Shown here: one piece after another, positions 1-6,869 of the stretch
Position numbering within the stretch: position 1 is the stretch's first letter
How the letters are laid out: each line of letters opens with the position of its first letter
Origin: an uncultured Candidatus Melainabacteria bacterium
GTDB taxonomy: Bacteria; Cyanobacteriota; Vampirovibrionia; Gastranaerophilales; Gastranaerophilaceae
Assembly (NCBI GenBank): GCA_934675695.1
Contig: CAKURN010000006.1
Coordinates: forward strand, 1-17,260
Direction: 5' to 3'
DNA: 17,260 nt
Made by a program: the position numbers and the translations under genes
Notes under the pieces: model-generated
Database searches by the model: none
What the model saw: the letters and a program-made list of their open reading frames with translations, nothing else
Told to the model about the DNA's origin: nothing

Positions 1-439
1 TATCTATAACATTAATAACATTAAATCTATTTGGGGTTTTTGAATTTTTTATTTCGAGCATTCCTTTGTATTTTGCAGGTATGCCTTTTCTGTTCAATTC
101 AACAATTTGCATTTCTTGGTTGCTTGAAAAAACTAAAGGAGCTGACAAATTTTCGTATTTTAATTCGCCATCAACAAAAATCTTGTATGTTCCGTCTTCT
201 ATCGCAACTTCTACAATTTTGTTTGCTTCAATTAATTCAAATGGAACATCCGGTATGGTTTCAGACATTGAGATGATTTTTATCATATCTGAAGAAGATA
301 ATTTTATGCTTTTGTAATCCCAAGACGAAAAAGACTGGTTCGATATTCCTACTCTAAGGGTTGTTTTTTCATTGTCTGCTTGTGCTAAATTTACAAAAAA
401 TAAACTCAACAACAATACTAATAATACTTTTATTCTCAT
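1..439 (-). CDS. Secreted SpoIID/LytB-domain protein (C-terminus beyond window)
   Basis: Reads leftward from ATG at 439-437 and stays open for 146 codons to the window edge, so only the N-terminal part is present. Residues 1-21 form a clear signal peptide: Arg/Lys start, Leu/Val-rich core and an Ala-Gln-Ala cleavage site before Asp22. The mature part opens with a short strand (TTLRVGIS, around 26-33). It ends at F139-D146 (FNVINVID), which resembles the entry to the SpoIID core, normally followed by a 'LEEYLKGVVPxEM'-like stretch just outside the window. SpoIID/LytB proteins act on the cell wall outside the membrane, as lytic transglycosylases or amidase enhancers. The family call rests on the FNVINVID context and the domain order, so the defining catalytic part is unseen. 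There is no Shine-Dalgarno sequence; a -10-like TAAAAT sits 7 nt before the ATG. It is divergent from the MFS gene. Confidence 0.7.
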   Translation of the reverse strand, partial: MRIKVLLVLLLSLFFVNLAQADNEKTTLRVGISNQSFSSWDYKSIKLSSSDMIKIISMSETIPDVPFELIEANKIVEVAIEDGTYKIFVDGELKYENLSAPLVFSSNQEMQIVELNRKGIPAKYKGMLEIKNSKTPNRFNVINVID

Positions 440-446
440 AGTAATT

Positions 447-477
447 ATTTTACAATTAAAAATTATTAATGTAAAAT
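447..477. promoter_or_regulatory. Mirror-symmetric divergent promoter (SpoIID-like gene / MFS gene)
   Basis: A perfect inverted repeat, ATTTTACA (447-454) and TGTAAAAT (470-477), is separated by 15 nt. Each strand therefore reads TTTACA, 17 nt, TAAAAT, which is a sigma70-like -35/-10 pair at ideal spacing in both directions. Rightward, -35 is 449-454 and -10 is 472-477, predicting a start near 484 and a leader of about 32 nt with a good Shine-Dalgarno. Leftward, -35 is 475-470 and -10 is 452-447, predicting a start at or beside the ATG at 439. The sequence is seen; promoter activity is inferred. The dyad could also be, or double as, a repressor operator. Confidence 0.55.
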
Positions 478-515
478 TGAATTAAGATTAGTTAAGTTTA
501 TGCTTAGGAGAAAAT

Positions 516-1895
516 ATGGCAAACGAAGAAAATTTAAGAAAGTTTAGCTATGCTCAACTTTTGAATTTTTGTATCGGATTTTTCGGATTGCAATTCGCAT
601 GGCAAATGAGAATTATTTTATCCGGTCCGTTGACAGAATCATTGGGTGCAAGCCCTCTTTTGTACGGGCTAATTTGGCTTGCAGGACCTGTTACAGGTAT
701 CGTTGTTCAGCCAATAATCGGTGCATTGTCTGATAATACATTTACCAGATTTGGAAGAAGAATACCTTATTTGTTCTTTGGTGCATTGTTCGGTGCGATA
801 GGTTTGATTATGCTTCCAAAGAGCCAGTTTTTGAGTTCTTTGTTTGGCGAAAATCACCCTGCTTGGCTTGCATTGTTTATTTCTGCAATTTTTATTTGGA
901 TAATAGATGCTTGTGTAAATGCTGCACAAGGTCCTTATAGGGCTTTAGTACCGGACAACATAGATAAATCTCAACACGCTATTGCAAATTCATTTTTGTC
1001 TTTTGCAATTGGTTTAGGTTCTGTTGTTGCTGCAGGTACAGCACCATTTTTGAAGTGGGCATTTAATTATCAAATGTCAGTTAATGCACAGTTTACAATG
1101 GCAGGTATAGCTTTTATTTTGGGTATGTTGTGGACTTGTGTAACATTTAAAGAAAATGTTCCATCAAAAGAACAATTAGCAGAAAACAAACTAGAAGCTA
1201 AAAAAGCTGCAAATAAATCATTCATAGAAAACGTAAAAGAATTTTTGACAACAAGTCCGGAAGTCGGAAAAATCTGTGCAATTCAATTCTTCACTTGGAT
1301 TGGTATGATGTGTTTGATGATATTTTTCACACAGTTTGTTGTGCATATAGTTTATCAAATACCCGATACAACAGGTTTGAGTAAAGAAATGATTCAAGTT
1401 CTTTCTGTTAAACAAACAGAAGCACAAAATTTTTCTTCTATTTGTTTTGCATTTTTCAATTTGATTTGTTTTGTAATTGCAATTCCAATTGCAAAATTAG
1501 CTGAAATCAGAGGAAACAAAAAAGTTCACTCAGCTTCTTTGTTGATTATGGCTTTTGCTTATATATTAATGACATTTATGCAAAGTCCTGTAACAATCAT
1601 CGCTGCAATGGGTTTGGCCGGTATTGGCTGGGCTTCTACTTTGGCTTTGCCTTTTGCAATGCTATCAAAATACATAAAAGAAGGTACAGAAGGCTCTGCA
1701 ATGGGTATATTTAATATCTTTATTTCAGCTCCACAAGTTCTTGTTTGTACAGTGATTGCTTGGTTTATTAATATTTCATCATACAAAATGGATACAGGCT
1801 ATATGAACAACCACTGGGAATACGCTTTTGTGATTGGTGCTGTTATGTTGATATTGTCTGCAATAATCACATTAACAATCAAAGAAGAAAAATAG
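516..1895 (+). CDS. MFS transporter, SLC45/GPH-like (probable sugar:cation symporter)
   Basis: 459-residue multi-pass inner-membrane protein with about 12 hydrophobic segments. The loop between helices 2 and 3 (residues about 69-82, GALSDNTFTRFGRR, then IPY) is the MFS motif A in the form typical of the SLC45/sucrose-maltose branch (GxxSDxxxxxxGRRxPY). A second run, WIIDACVNAAQGPYRALVPD, matches the helix-4/5 region of the same branch, where the Asp and the P-x-R-A-L-V are conserved. The likely role is proton- or sodium-coupled uptake of a di- or oligosaccharide; the substrate cannot be read from sequence. ATG at 516 is preceded by TAGGAG (505-510), giving a firm start. It is followed at once by a rho-independent terminator, so it is probably monocistronic. 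The stop is TAG. Confidence 0.85.
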   Translation: MANEENLRKFSYAQLLNFCIGFFGLQFAWQMRIILSGPLTESLGASPLLYGLIWLAGPVTGIVVQPIIGALSDNTFTRFGRRIPYLFFGALFGAIGLIMLPKSQFLSSLFGENHPAWLALFISAIFIWIIDACVNAAQGPYRALVPDNIDKSQHAIANSFLSFAIGLGSVVAAGTAPFLKWAFNYQMSVNAQFTMAGIAFILGMLWTCVTFKENVPSKEQLAENKLEAKKAANKSFIENVKEFLTTSPEVGKICAIQFFTWIGMMCLMIFFTQFVVHIVYQIPDTTGLSKEMIQVLSVKQTEAQNFSSICFAFFNLICFVIAIPIAKLAEIRGNKKVHSASLLIMAFAYILMTFMQSPVTIIAAMGLAGIGWASTLALPFAMLSKYIKEGTEGSAMGIFNIFISAPQVLVCTVIAWFINISSYKMDTGYMNNHWEYAFVIGAVMLILSAIITLTIKEEK

Positions 1896-1915
1896 AATTT
1901 AAAACGATATTTTTT

Positions 1916-1949
1916 AAAAAAGCTCTGAATTTTTGTTTAGAGCTTTTTT
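1916..1949 (+). terminator. Rho-independent terminator after the MFS gene
   Basis: AAAAAAGCTCT (1916-1926), a 12-nt loop, then AGAGCTTTTTT (1939-1949). The stem is perfectly complementary and ends in a T run. It lies about 20 nt after the TAG stop and about 60 nt before the next ATG, so it separates the transporter from the repeat protein. Confidence 0.85.
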
Positions 1950-2010
1950 CTTTGCAAAAAAATTTCTTTAGAAGTTTTGTACATTCACAAATTTTTTAAA
2001 AAGGAATGAA

Positions 2011-4155
2011 ATGAAAATCAATAACGCAAACACCAGTTTTCAAGGGGTATATGTAGCAAAAGGCACAAAAGAACAAGTTGATGATGCAGAAAAAAAATTA
2101 AAACAAAGACTTAAAATTGAAGTAATAAATATTCCTTACAAAAAAAATGACGAAATAAGACAACTAGGGATTATTGCAACAAAAAACGATGCGGAAATTT
2201 TTGCAAAAAGCAAAAAAGAAACAGATTTTAAAGAAATGTATTCAGGGCTAAAAGGCAATGTTTTAGCCAAATGCGGATATATGACAAGAATCCTTCTAGA
2301 TAAATCCCCTGATGAAGTCCCTTTGGTTTCTGCAACAAAAATTCAAGAAATGTTTAACAAAAACGCTGTAGAATATTATTTTTTAGAAGAAGGAAAAACT
2401 TTTTGTGAAAATACGTATTTAGACGGCACAAAAGAAAAATTAACAAATTTCGGGAAAACCGTTATTTTAACTAGACCGGACGGTACAATAGAAACAATCA
2501 AAAAAAGTGGTGGAAATAATGAATTTATTGTAGAAAGAACAGTAGAAAATCCAGACGGCACAAAAGAAACAACCAATTACTTTTCAGATGGCTCTTGTAT
2601 TGTGACTCCTTCTTTTGGCGAAGAATATTATTTGGGTTTGAATGGAGAAAGATATACCGATATAAGACGAAATCCGGAAGAAGGCGGGAAAGGTTTCACA
2701 TACGTTTTATCAGATGACAAGAAAAAATTAAAAGCTTATGTGAAACATTCAAAAGCACTTTATAGAAAAGACTTTGAAGTAGATAAAGACAACAATCTTA
2801 TGGTGTATACGCCATACAAGGAATATGTACTTAATCCAAAATTAGAAAAAACTTTTAAAAATGAAGACGGAAGCAGTTTTTTACAAAAAGACGGCACTAT
2901 AAAATATATTAATGAAAATGTAAATAAAAAAATAAAAGGAACAAAAGCTACACTTGAATACAAAGCGGCTGTTTTTGAAGACAATAGCTATGTTGCCTAT
3001 GATAACAACGGCAAAATTATAGCAAAAGGCGATAATATTGAAAAAACAGAACAAAGCCACATGTCGAAACTTTTTGCACAAGATGGGGCAATTGAAAGAA
3101 GCTATATCGGAAGCAAAGTAATTACTAGATATTTAAAAGATGGAACAATTGAAAAATATAGAGCAGGAAAATTGCTACAAAGAACAAATTCTAAAAATGC
3201 AAACAGAGAAGAATTTTTGTATTTAAAAGATGGTGGGTATTTTGTTGATACTATGGAACTCGTTAATAGAAAAGACGTCAAGTATTTTAATGAAAATATA
3301 AAAAAAGAAGTAAAAAGTATCAAACAAGAAAATTTAACTAGAACAGTGACTTTTGAAGACGGCTCTACTGTTGAATATGCTCCTGATGATGTAATAGATA
3401 CATTTCTTCAAAACCACGAGATATTTACAAATGTAAAAGAAAGGTCTGATGCATTTTACAATACTCCGGTCAATGGTGATATTGCAGAAATATATGATAC
3501 TTTGGGTACAAAAACAGTAATCGGTGCTTCTAAAGTTGCAAGAAGATACGGTATAGATGGATCGAAAGCACTTATATTTCCTAATGGCAGAATAGTAGAA
3601 TGCGATAGCAATTGGCACTATGTTAATGTAAAATCTTCTGAAGCAGAGAAAAAACAAACGATACCAAAAACAAGACTTTCAAAAAAACTGGAAACAAAAG
3701 TAAAAAAACTAAAAGAAGACCCGACTTATAAAATAAGATTTGAAAGATATAAAAGTGCTAAAACGTCTTTAGCAAGTACAATAGCTTGGGAATTGTCAGA
3801 TAAAACAAGAGCAAATAAATCTGAAATTGCAAAAACCAAACCTTATCTAAATCAAATTTTTGAAAAAGAAAAAGAAATCAGACTAACAAAAGACGCTGCT
3901 TTATTTGAAGATATAGAACCAACCGAACAAATTGATTTAACTGAAAAAGAAAGAATATTGTATAAAGCATACCAAAAAGAAAGTTGGGCGGCTTCCGGTA
4001 CAGATGAAATATCAGAAAATATGAAAATAGCAATAAAAGCAGTCCAAGACTATGTTCTTGATGGTATTTTTTCTATAGAAGATGAAAAAATAAGAACAAT
4101 AATTGCAAAATGGGAAAAACTAAATCCACAAAAGAAAAGAGACCTTTTCAATTAA
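2011..4155 (+). CDS. Large unrecognised protein with Asp-Gly-Thr beta repeats and an NTSFQG leader
   Basis: 714 residues, Lys/Glu-rich, with no signal peptide or membrane segment. I do not recognise a named family. Residues 1-12 (MKINNANTSFQG) resemble short N-terminal 'FxG' leaders that I recall from gut Melainabacteria proteins. Residues about 130-530 carry irregular short repeats centred on D-G-T/S/A/G turns (near 138, 157, 182, 193, 286, 294, 358, 377, 407, 450 and 517). Each is flanked by alternating hydrophobic/polar residues, as in RPDGTIETI, NPDGTKETT and LKDGTIEKY. This predicts a chain of antiparallel beta hairpins, similar in style to MORN or TCP10/CPAP G-box repeats. Residues about 540-714 switch to charged helical sequence. 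The start is supported by AAGGA (2001-2005), 5 nt before the ATG. The 3' end overlaps the convergent ABC ATPase gene by 4 nt. The function is unknown; a structural or scaffold role is only a guess. Confidence 0.75.
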   Translation: MKINNANTSFQGVYVAKGTKEQVDDAEKKLKQRLKIEVINIPYKKNDEIRQLGIIATKNDAEIFAKSKKETDFKEMYSGLKGNVLAKCGYMTRILLDKSPDEVPLVSATKIQEMFNKNAVEYYFLEEGKTFCENTYLDGTKEKLTNFGKTVILTRPDGTIETIKKSGGNNEFIVERTVENPDGTKETTNYFSDGSCIVTPSFGEEYYLGLNGERYTDIRRNPEEGGKGFTYVLSDDKKKLKAYVKHSKALYRKDFEVDKDNNLMVYTPYKEYVLNPKLEKTFKNEDGSSFLQKDGTIKYINENVNKKIKGTKATLEYKAAVFEDNSYVAYDNNGKIIAKGDNIEKTEQSHMSKLFAQDGAIERSYIGSKVITRYLKDGTIEKYRAGKLLQRTNSKNANREEFLYLKDGGYFVDTMELVNRKDVKYFNENIKKEVKSIKQENLTRTVTFEDGSTVEYAPDDVIDTFLQNHEIFTNVKERSDAFYNTPVNGDIAEIYDTLGTKTVIGASKVARRYGIDGSKALIFPNGRIVECDSNWHYVNVKSSEAEKKQTIPKTRLSKKLETKVKKLKEDPTYKIRFERYKSAKTSLASTIAWELSDKTRANKSEIAKTKPYLNQIFEKEKEIRLTKDAALFEDIEPTEQIDLTEKERILYKAYQKESWAASGTDEISENMKIAIKAVQDYVLDGIFSIEDEKIRTIIAKWEKLNPQKKRDLFN

Positions 4156-4162
4156 AATTGAA
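4147..4162. terminator. Possible weak bidirectional terminator between convergent genes
   Basis: Inverted repeat TTCAA (4147-4151), TTAAAA, TTGAA (4158-4162), extendable to TTCAATT/AATTGAA around a 2-nt centre, with T runs on both outer sides. It lies on the overlapping stop codons of the two convergent genes. The stem is short and AT-only, so activity is uncertain. Confidence 0.25.
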
Positions 4163-5243
4163 TTTTAGTATCTAGAGTTTCACCTGTTTCTATATCAAAA
4201 AAGTGCAAACTATTGGGATTGATTGAAAAATTCATAGTTTTTGCATTTGGGGTTTTTGATGATATTGAAGCACAAAATTCTTTTTCTCCGATTTTGAAAT
4301 AAACGTTTTTGCTGTTGCCGAGATTTTCTTCAAAAGTAATATTTGCACTAAATTTAATTAAATTGAAGTGATAAGAAGGGTTGTTTTCGCAGATTATATC
4401 CTCGCTTCTCACCCCTAAAAGGACTTTTTGCCTATTTTGGATAGCGACAGGCATGGTATTTATGTCTATTGCTATATTTCCAAACGTAATTAAACCTTTG
4501 TTTATTGTTGCTTCTATTATATTCATTGGGTTTGTTCCCATAAAAGTCGCAACAAAGGCGTTTTTGGGGTGATTGTAGATGTTGTCCGCTGTATCTATTT
4601 GTTGAATATTTCCGTTGTTCAAAACAACGATTCTATCGCCCATAGTAAGAGCTTCTGTCTGGTCATGGGTTACATAAATAAATGTTGCGTTTAATTTTTG
4701 GTGAAGTTTTTTGATTTGAGAACGCATTTCGCTTCTTAATTTTGCGTCCAAATTCGACAAAGGTTCGTCCATCAAAAAAACTTTTGGCTCTCTAACGATT
4801 GCTCTAGCTAATGCCACTCTTTGTCTTTGACCGCCTGAAAGCTCTTTTGGTTTTGAATTTAGGTATTCTTCCAATTTTAATGTTTCTGCTGCCAAACGAA
4901 CTCTGCGTTCTATTTCGCATTTTGGGACATGCTTTATTTTGAGGCTCATTGCGATGTTGTCTTTTACGGACAAATGCGGATAAAGTGCATAGCTTTGAAA
5001 AACCATTGCAATATTTCTGTCTTTTGCAGATTTGTTATTCACTAAAACATCGTCAATATAGACATTTCCACGACTCTGATGTTCAAGTCCTGCAATTATT
5101 CTAAGAAGTGTAGATTTTCCGCATCCGGAAGCTCCAACCAAAACCACAAACTCACCGTCGTTGATTTCCAGATTGATGTCTTTTAAAACTCGTCTGTTTT
5201 CTCCAAAACTTTTGAAAATATTTTCAAGAACAACTTTTGCCAT
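4152..5243 (-). CDS. ABC transporter ATP-binding protein, MalK/UgpC/MsmX type (CUT1 sugar importer ATPase)
   Basis: 363 residues, the usual size for the MalK/UgpC/MsmX/SugC family. All nucleotide-binding motifs are intact: Walker A GASGCGKST (37-45), Q-loop Gln83, signature LSGGQ (135-139), Walker B VFLMDE (155-160), D-loop and switch His193 (VTHD). Residues about 235-363 form the TOBE-like regulatory C-domain. Such ATPases sit on the cytoplasmic face and power importers of oligosaccharides or glycerol-3-phosphate. MsmX-type members can serve several permeases encoded elsewhere, which fits here because no permease or binding protein is adjacent. The ATG at 5243 has TAGGAT a few bases upstream. 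It starts 20 nt after the stop of the degenerate kinase gene, so the two are probably co-transcribed. Its last 4 nt overlap the convergent repeat-protein gene. Confidence 0.92.
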   Translation of the reverse strand: MAKVVLENIFKSFGENRRVLKDINLEINDGEFVVLVGASGCGKSTLLRIIAGLEHQSRGNVYIDDVLVNNKSAKDRNIAMVFQSYALYPHLSVKDNIAMSLKIKHVPKCEIERRVRLAAETLKLEEYLNSKPKELSGGQRQRVALARAIVREPKVFLMDEPLSNLDAKLRSEMRSQIKKLHQKLNATFIYVTHDQTEALTMGDRIVVLNNGNIQQIDTADNIYNHPKNAFVATFMGTNPMNIIEATINKGLITFGNIAIDINTMPVAIQNRQKVLLGVRSEDIICENNPSYHFNLIKFSANITFEENLGNSKNVYFKIGEKEFCASISSKTPNAKTMNFSINPNSLHFFDIETGETLDTKIQF

Positions 5244-5263
5244 AACTATCCTATAAAATCTTG

Positions 5264-6403
5264 TTATCTCAAGGGTAGCACAAAAGTAATCATTGTGCCA
5301 AAAGTTTGTTTAGAATATACCCAAACATCTCCTTTGAAGTCTGTTATGTATCTTTTTAAGAGATTAAACGTTGCACGAAGCCCAATCGGTCTTTTGTTTG
5401 GACTTTTGTAATAAATATTGAATATGTTGTCGAGTTCTTCTTGTGTGAAAACTATATCTGTTATTTTTGCTTCAAAAAGAACGTATTTTTCTGTATCTAA
5501 AGAATCGTTTGCCAAAAATTCTCTATCTTTTAAGAAGTTAACAGGAGGGTGTCCGACGTTTAGAGAACATTTTCCAAAAGTTGAAAAACGAGAGAATATG
5601 TCCATAACGCTTCTTAAAATTAGTTCAACAATTTCTGAATCCAATTCGCAATCTCGTTGGTTTAGGTTGCTGTAGTCCATTGAAAATACGATTTTTTTGT
5701 CTTTAAATTCTTTTTCATAAATTCTATCTATTGATTTTAAAAGACTAATCAAATCGAAAGATTTGTATTTGTATTCGATTTTTCCTGATTCTAATTCAAA
5801 TAAATTGAATAATTTTTCTAAATCGTATTTCAAGTCGTTTGAATTTGAGTTGATTATGTTGAGGTATTTTTGTTGTTTTTCGGTTAAAGCTCCGCCTATT
5901 CCGTCTAACAAAGCTCTTGAAAATCCTGAAATAGAAACCAAAGTAGACAATATTGAACCTGATGAGTCCAAAATGAAATCATTTTTACCATCAATGATTT
6001 TTTGTGCCATGTCGTATTTTTCGTTTATTTGTTTTTGTTCTTGTTGTTTGTTGGTTGTATTACGAGCTGTGACATAAACTTTGTTTTCCGTTTTATCTCT
6101 AGAAGCAGATATTTCTAAAAATATTTTAGAGACAGATTCTTCGTCTTCTTTTTTTACTATTGCCTTAACAACGGTTGTCGTATTGTCTGTTAAAGCCTTG
6201 TTTATTGCAGAAAGTCCATCTTCTACAAAAGATGAGAAATATTTTCCTATTATTTCAAACCTGTTTATAGAAAACATTTTTAGAATTTTGTCATTAACAT
6301 CAGCGATTTTTCCGTCTTGTTCTATGATAAAAATCCCATCTGGTAGTATATTTAGATCGAATCCTGCTTCTTTCTGGCTTTTAAAGTAATTTAAAAATTT
6401 CAT
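5264..6403 (-). CDS. PAS domain protein with degenerate (pseudo)histidine kinase core
   Basis: 379 residues, no membrane segment. Residues about 15-118 look like a PAS sensor domain (ILPDGIFIIEQDGKIADVND). Residues about 140-208 align with a HisKA dimerisation helix pair. At the H-box, where kinases have FxxxxSHELRTP, this protein has FILDSSGSILSTL (143-155), putting Gly149 where the phospho-accepting His should be. Residues about 215-379 resemble the HATPase fold, but the N-box Asn is missing (LILRSVMDIFSRFS), the DxGxG box is lost (ITDIVF) and the GTGLGL lid is degraded (PIGLRATFNLLKRY). The closing FGTMITFVLPL strand is preserved. I infer a catalytically dead kinase acting as a ligand sensor, scaffold or decoy. 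There is no frameshift or internal stop, so it looks selected rather than decaying. The first gene of a likely two-gene unit with the ABC ATPase. The ATG at 6403 has a TATAAA 5 nt upstream; a more distant AAAAGG is poorly spaced. Confidence 0.75.
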   Translation of the reverse strand: MKFLNYFKSQKEAGFDLNILPDGIFIIEQDGKIADVNDKILKMFSINRFEIIGKYFSSFVEDGLSAINKALTDNTTTVVKAIVKKEDEESVSKIFLEISASRDKTENKVYVTARNTTNKQQEQKQINEKYDMAQKIIDGKNDFILDSSGSILSTLVSISGFSRALLDGIGGALTEKQQKYLNIINSNSNDLKYDLEKLFNLFELESGKIEYKYKSFDLISLLKSIDRIYEKEFKDKKIVFSMDYSNLNQRDCELDSEIVELILRSVMDIFSRFSTFGKCSLNVGHPPVNFLKDREFLANDSLDTEKYVLFEAKITDIVFTQEELDNIFNIYYKSPNKRPIGLRATFNLLKRYITDFKGDVWVYSKQTFGTMITFVLPLR

Positions 6404-6476
6404 TTAATTTTATACACCTTTTCACTCATAATATCATGGTGACAATTCAAACAAAAGTTACAAAAACTTTATTCTT

Positions 6477-6482
6477 TATAAT
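6477..6482 (+). promoter_or_regulatory. Candidate -10 box for the STAS-like gene
   Basis: TATAAT exactly at 6477-6482 in the 132-nt gap between the divergent pseudokinase and STAS-like genes. It predicts a start near 6489 and a leader of about 47 nt. No convincing -35 lies 16-18 nt upstream. Chance matches are common in sequence this AT-rich. Confidence 0.3.
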
Positions 6483-6535
6483 AATTAACATTTGTTCAAA
6501 AAAGTTTGAAAATATAAAGTACAAAGGTGTGTTTA

Positions 6536-6850
6536 ATGAAAAACAAGACAGTAATTTTTATAAAAAATAAAATTATAAATGATAAAACAATTCTAGATAT
6601 CTTAACTAAATTTAAAAACAAAAGTTTGGGGTTGGATATGTCTTGTGTTGAAACGATTAATTCAAAATTGTTTATTGAAAATCTTTTGTTAAACAAATTT
6701 AAACTATTCAATTTAAAAAACGAAGTTTTGGTTTATTTGTGTTTAATTTTGAAAGAAAACAACCTAAAATCTTTCGTGAATGAATTTGATTTTCAAGAAA
6801 ATAAAAGAGAATTAGTAAGAAGAAAATTTTTCGTTGCCTCAAATACCTAA
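6536..6850 (+). CDS. Small STAS-like (anti-sigma antagonist-like) protein
   Basis: 104 residues from ATG 6536. I prefer this to the in-frame GTG at 6527 because AAAGG (6523-6527) is spaced 8 nt before the ATG and would overlap the GTG. The pattern beta (KTVIFIK), helix, then LDMSCVETINSKLFIENLL (33-51), a further beta strand (NEVLVYLCL) and a helix resembles SpoIIAA-type STAS domains. There the consensus is LDLSxVxxIDSxGL, followed by a helix and a strand. Ser43 falls at the phosphorylatable serine position, but the preceding Asp is Asn42. If correct, it would bind a kinase-like partner in the cytoplasm. Its divergent neighbour is the degenerate histidine kinase. The STAS assignment is by eye from a weak match and could be wrong. 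The next gene begins 19 nt downstream. Confidence 0.6.
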   Translation: MKNKTVIFIKNKIINDKTILDILTKFKNKSLGLDMSCVETINSKLFIENLLLNKFKLFNLKNEVLVYLCLILKENNLKSFVNEFDFQENKRELVRRKFFVASNT

Positions 6851-6857
6851 AATGAGC

Positions 6858-6863
6858 TAAAAT
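6858..6863 (+). promoter_or_regulatory. Candidate -10 hexamer for a leaderless glycosyltransferase mRNA
   Basis: TAAAAT ends 6 nt before the ATG at 6870 and no Shine-Dalgarno is present. If used, transcription would start at the A of the ATG. No clear -35 or extended -10 is seen. Read-through from the STAS-like gene is an alternative. Confidence 0.3.
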
Positions 6864-6869
6864 ATTTTT

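Noticed and set aside
6527..6850. GTG at 6527 as the start of the STAS-like protein
   Set aside because: It overlaps the AAAGG that is correctly spaced for ATG 6536; the shorter form is preferred.
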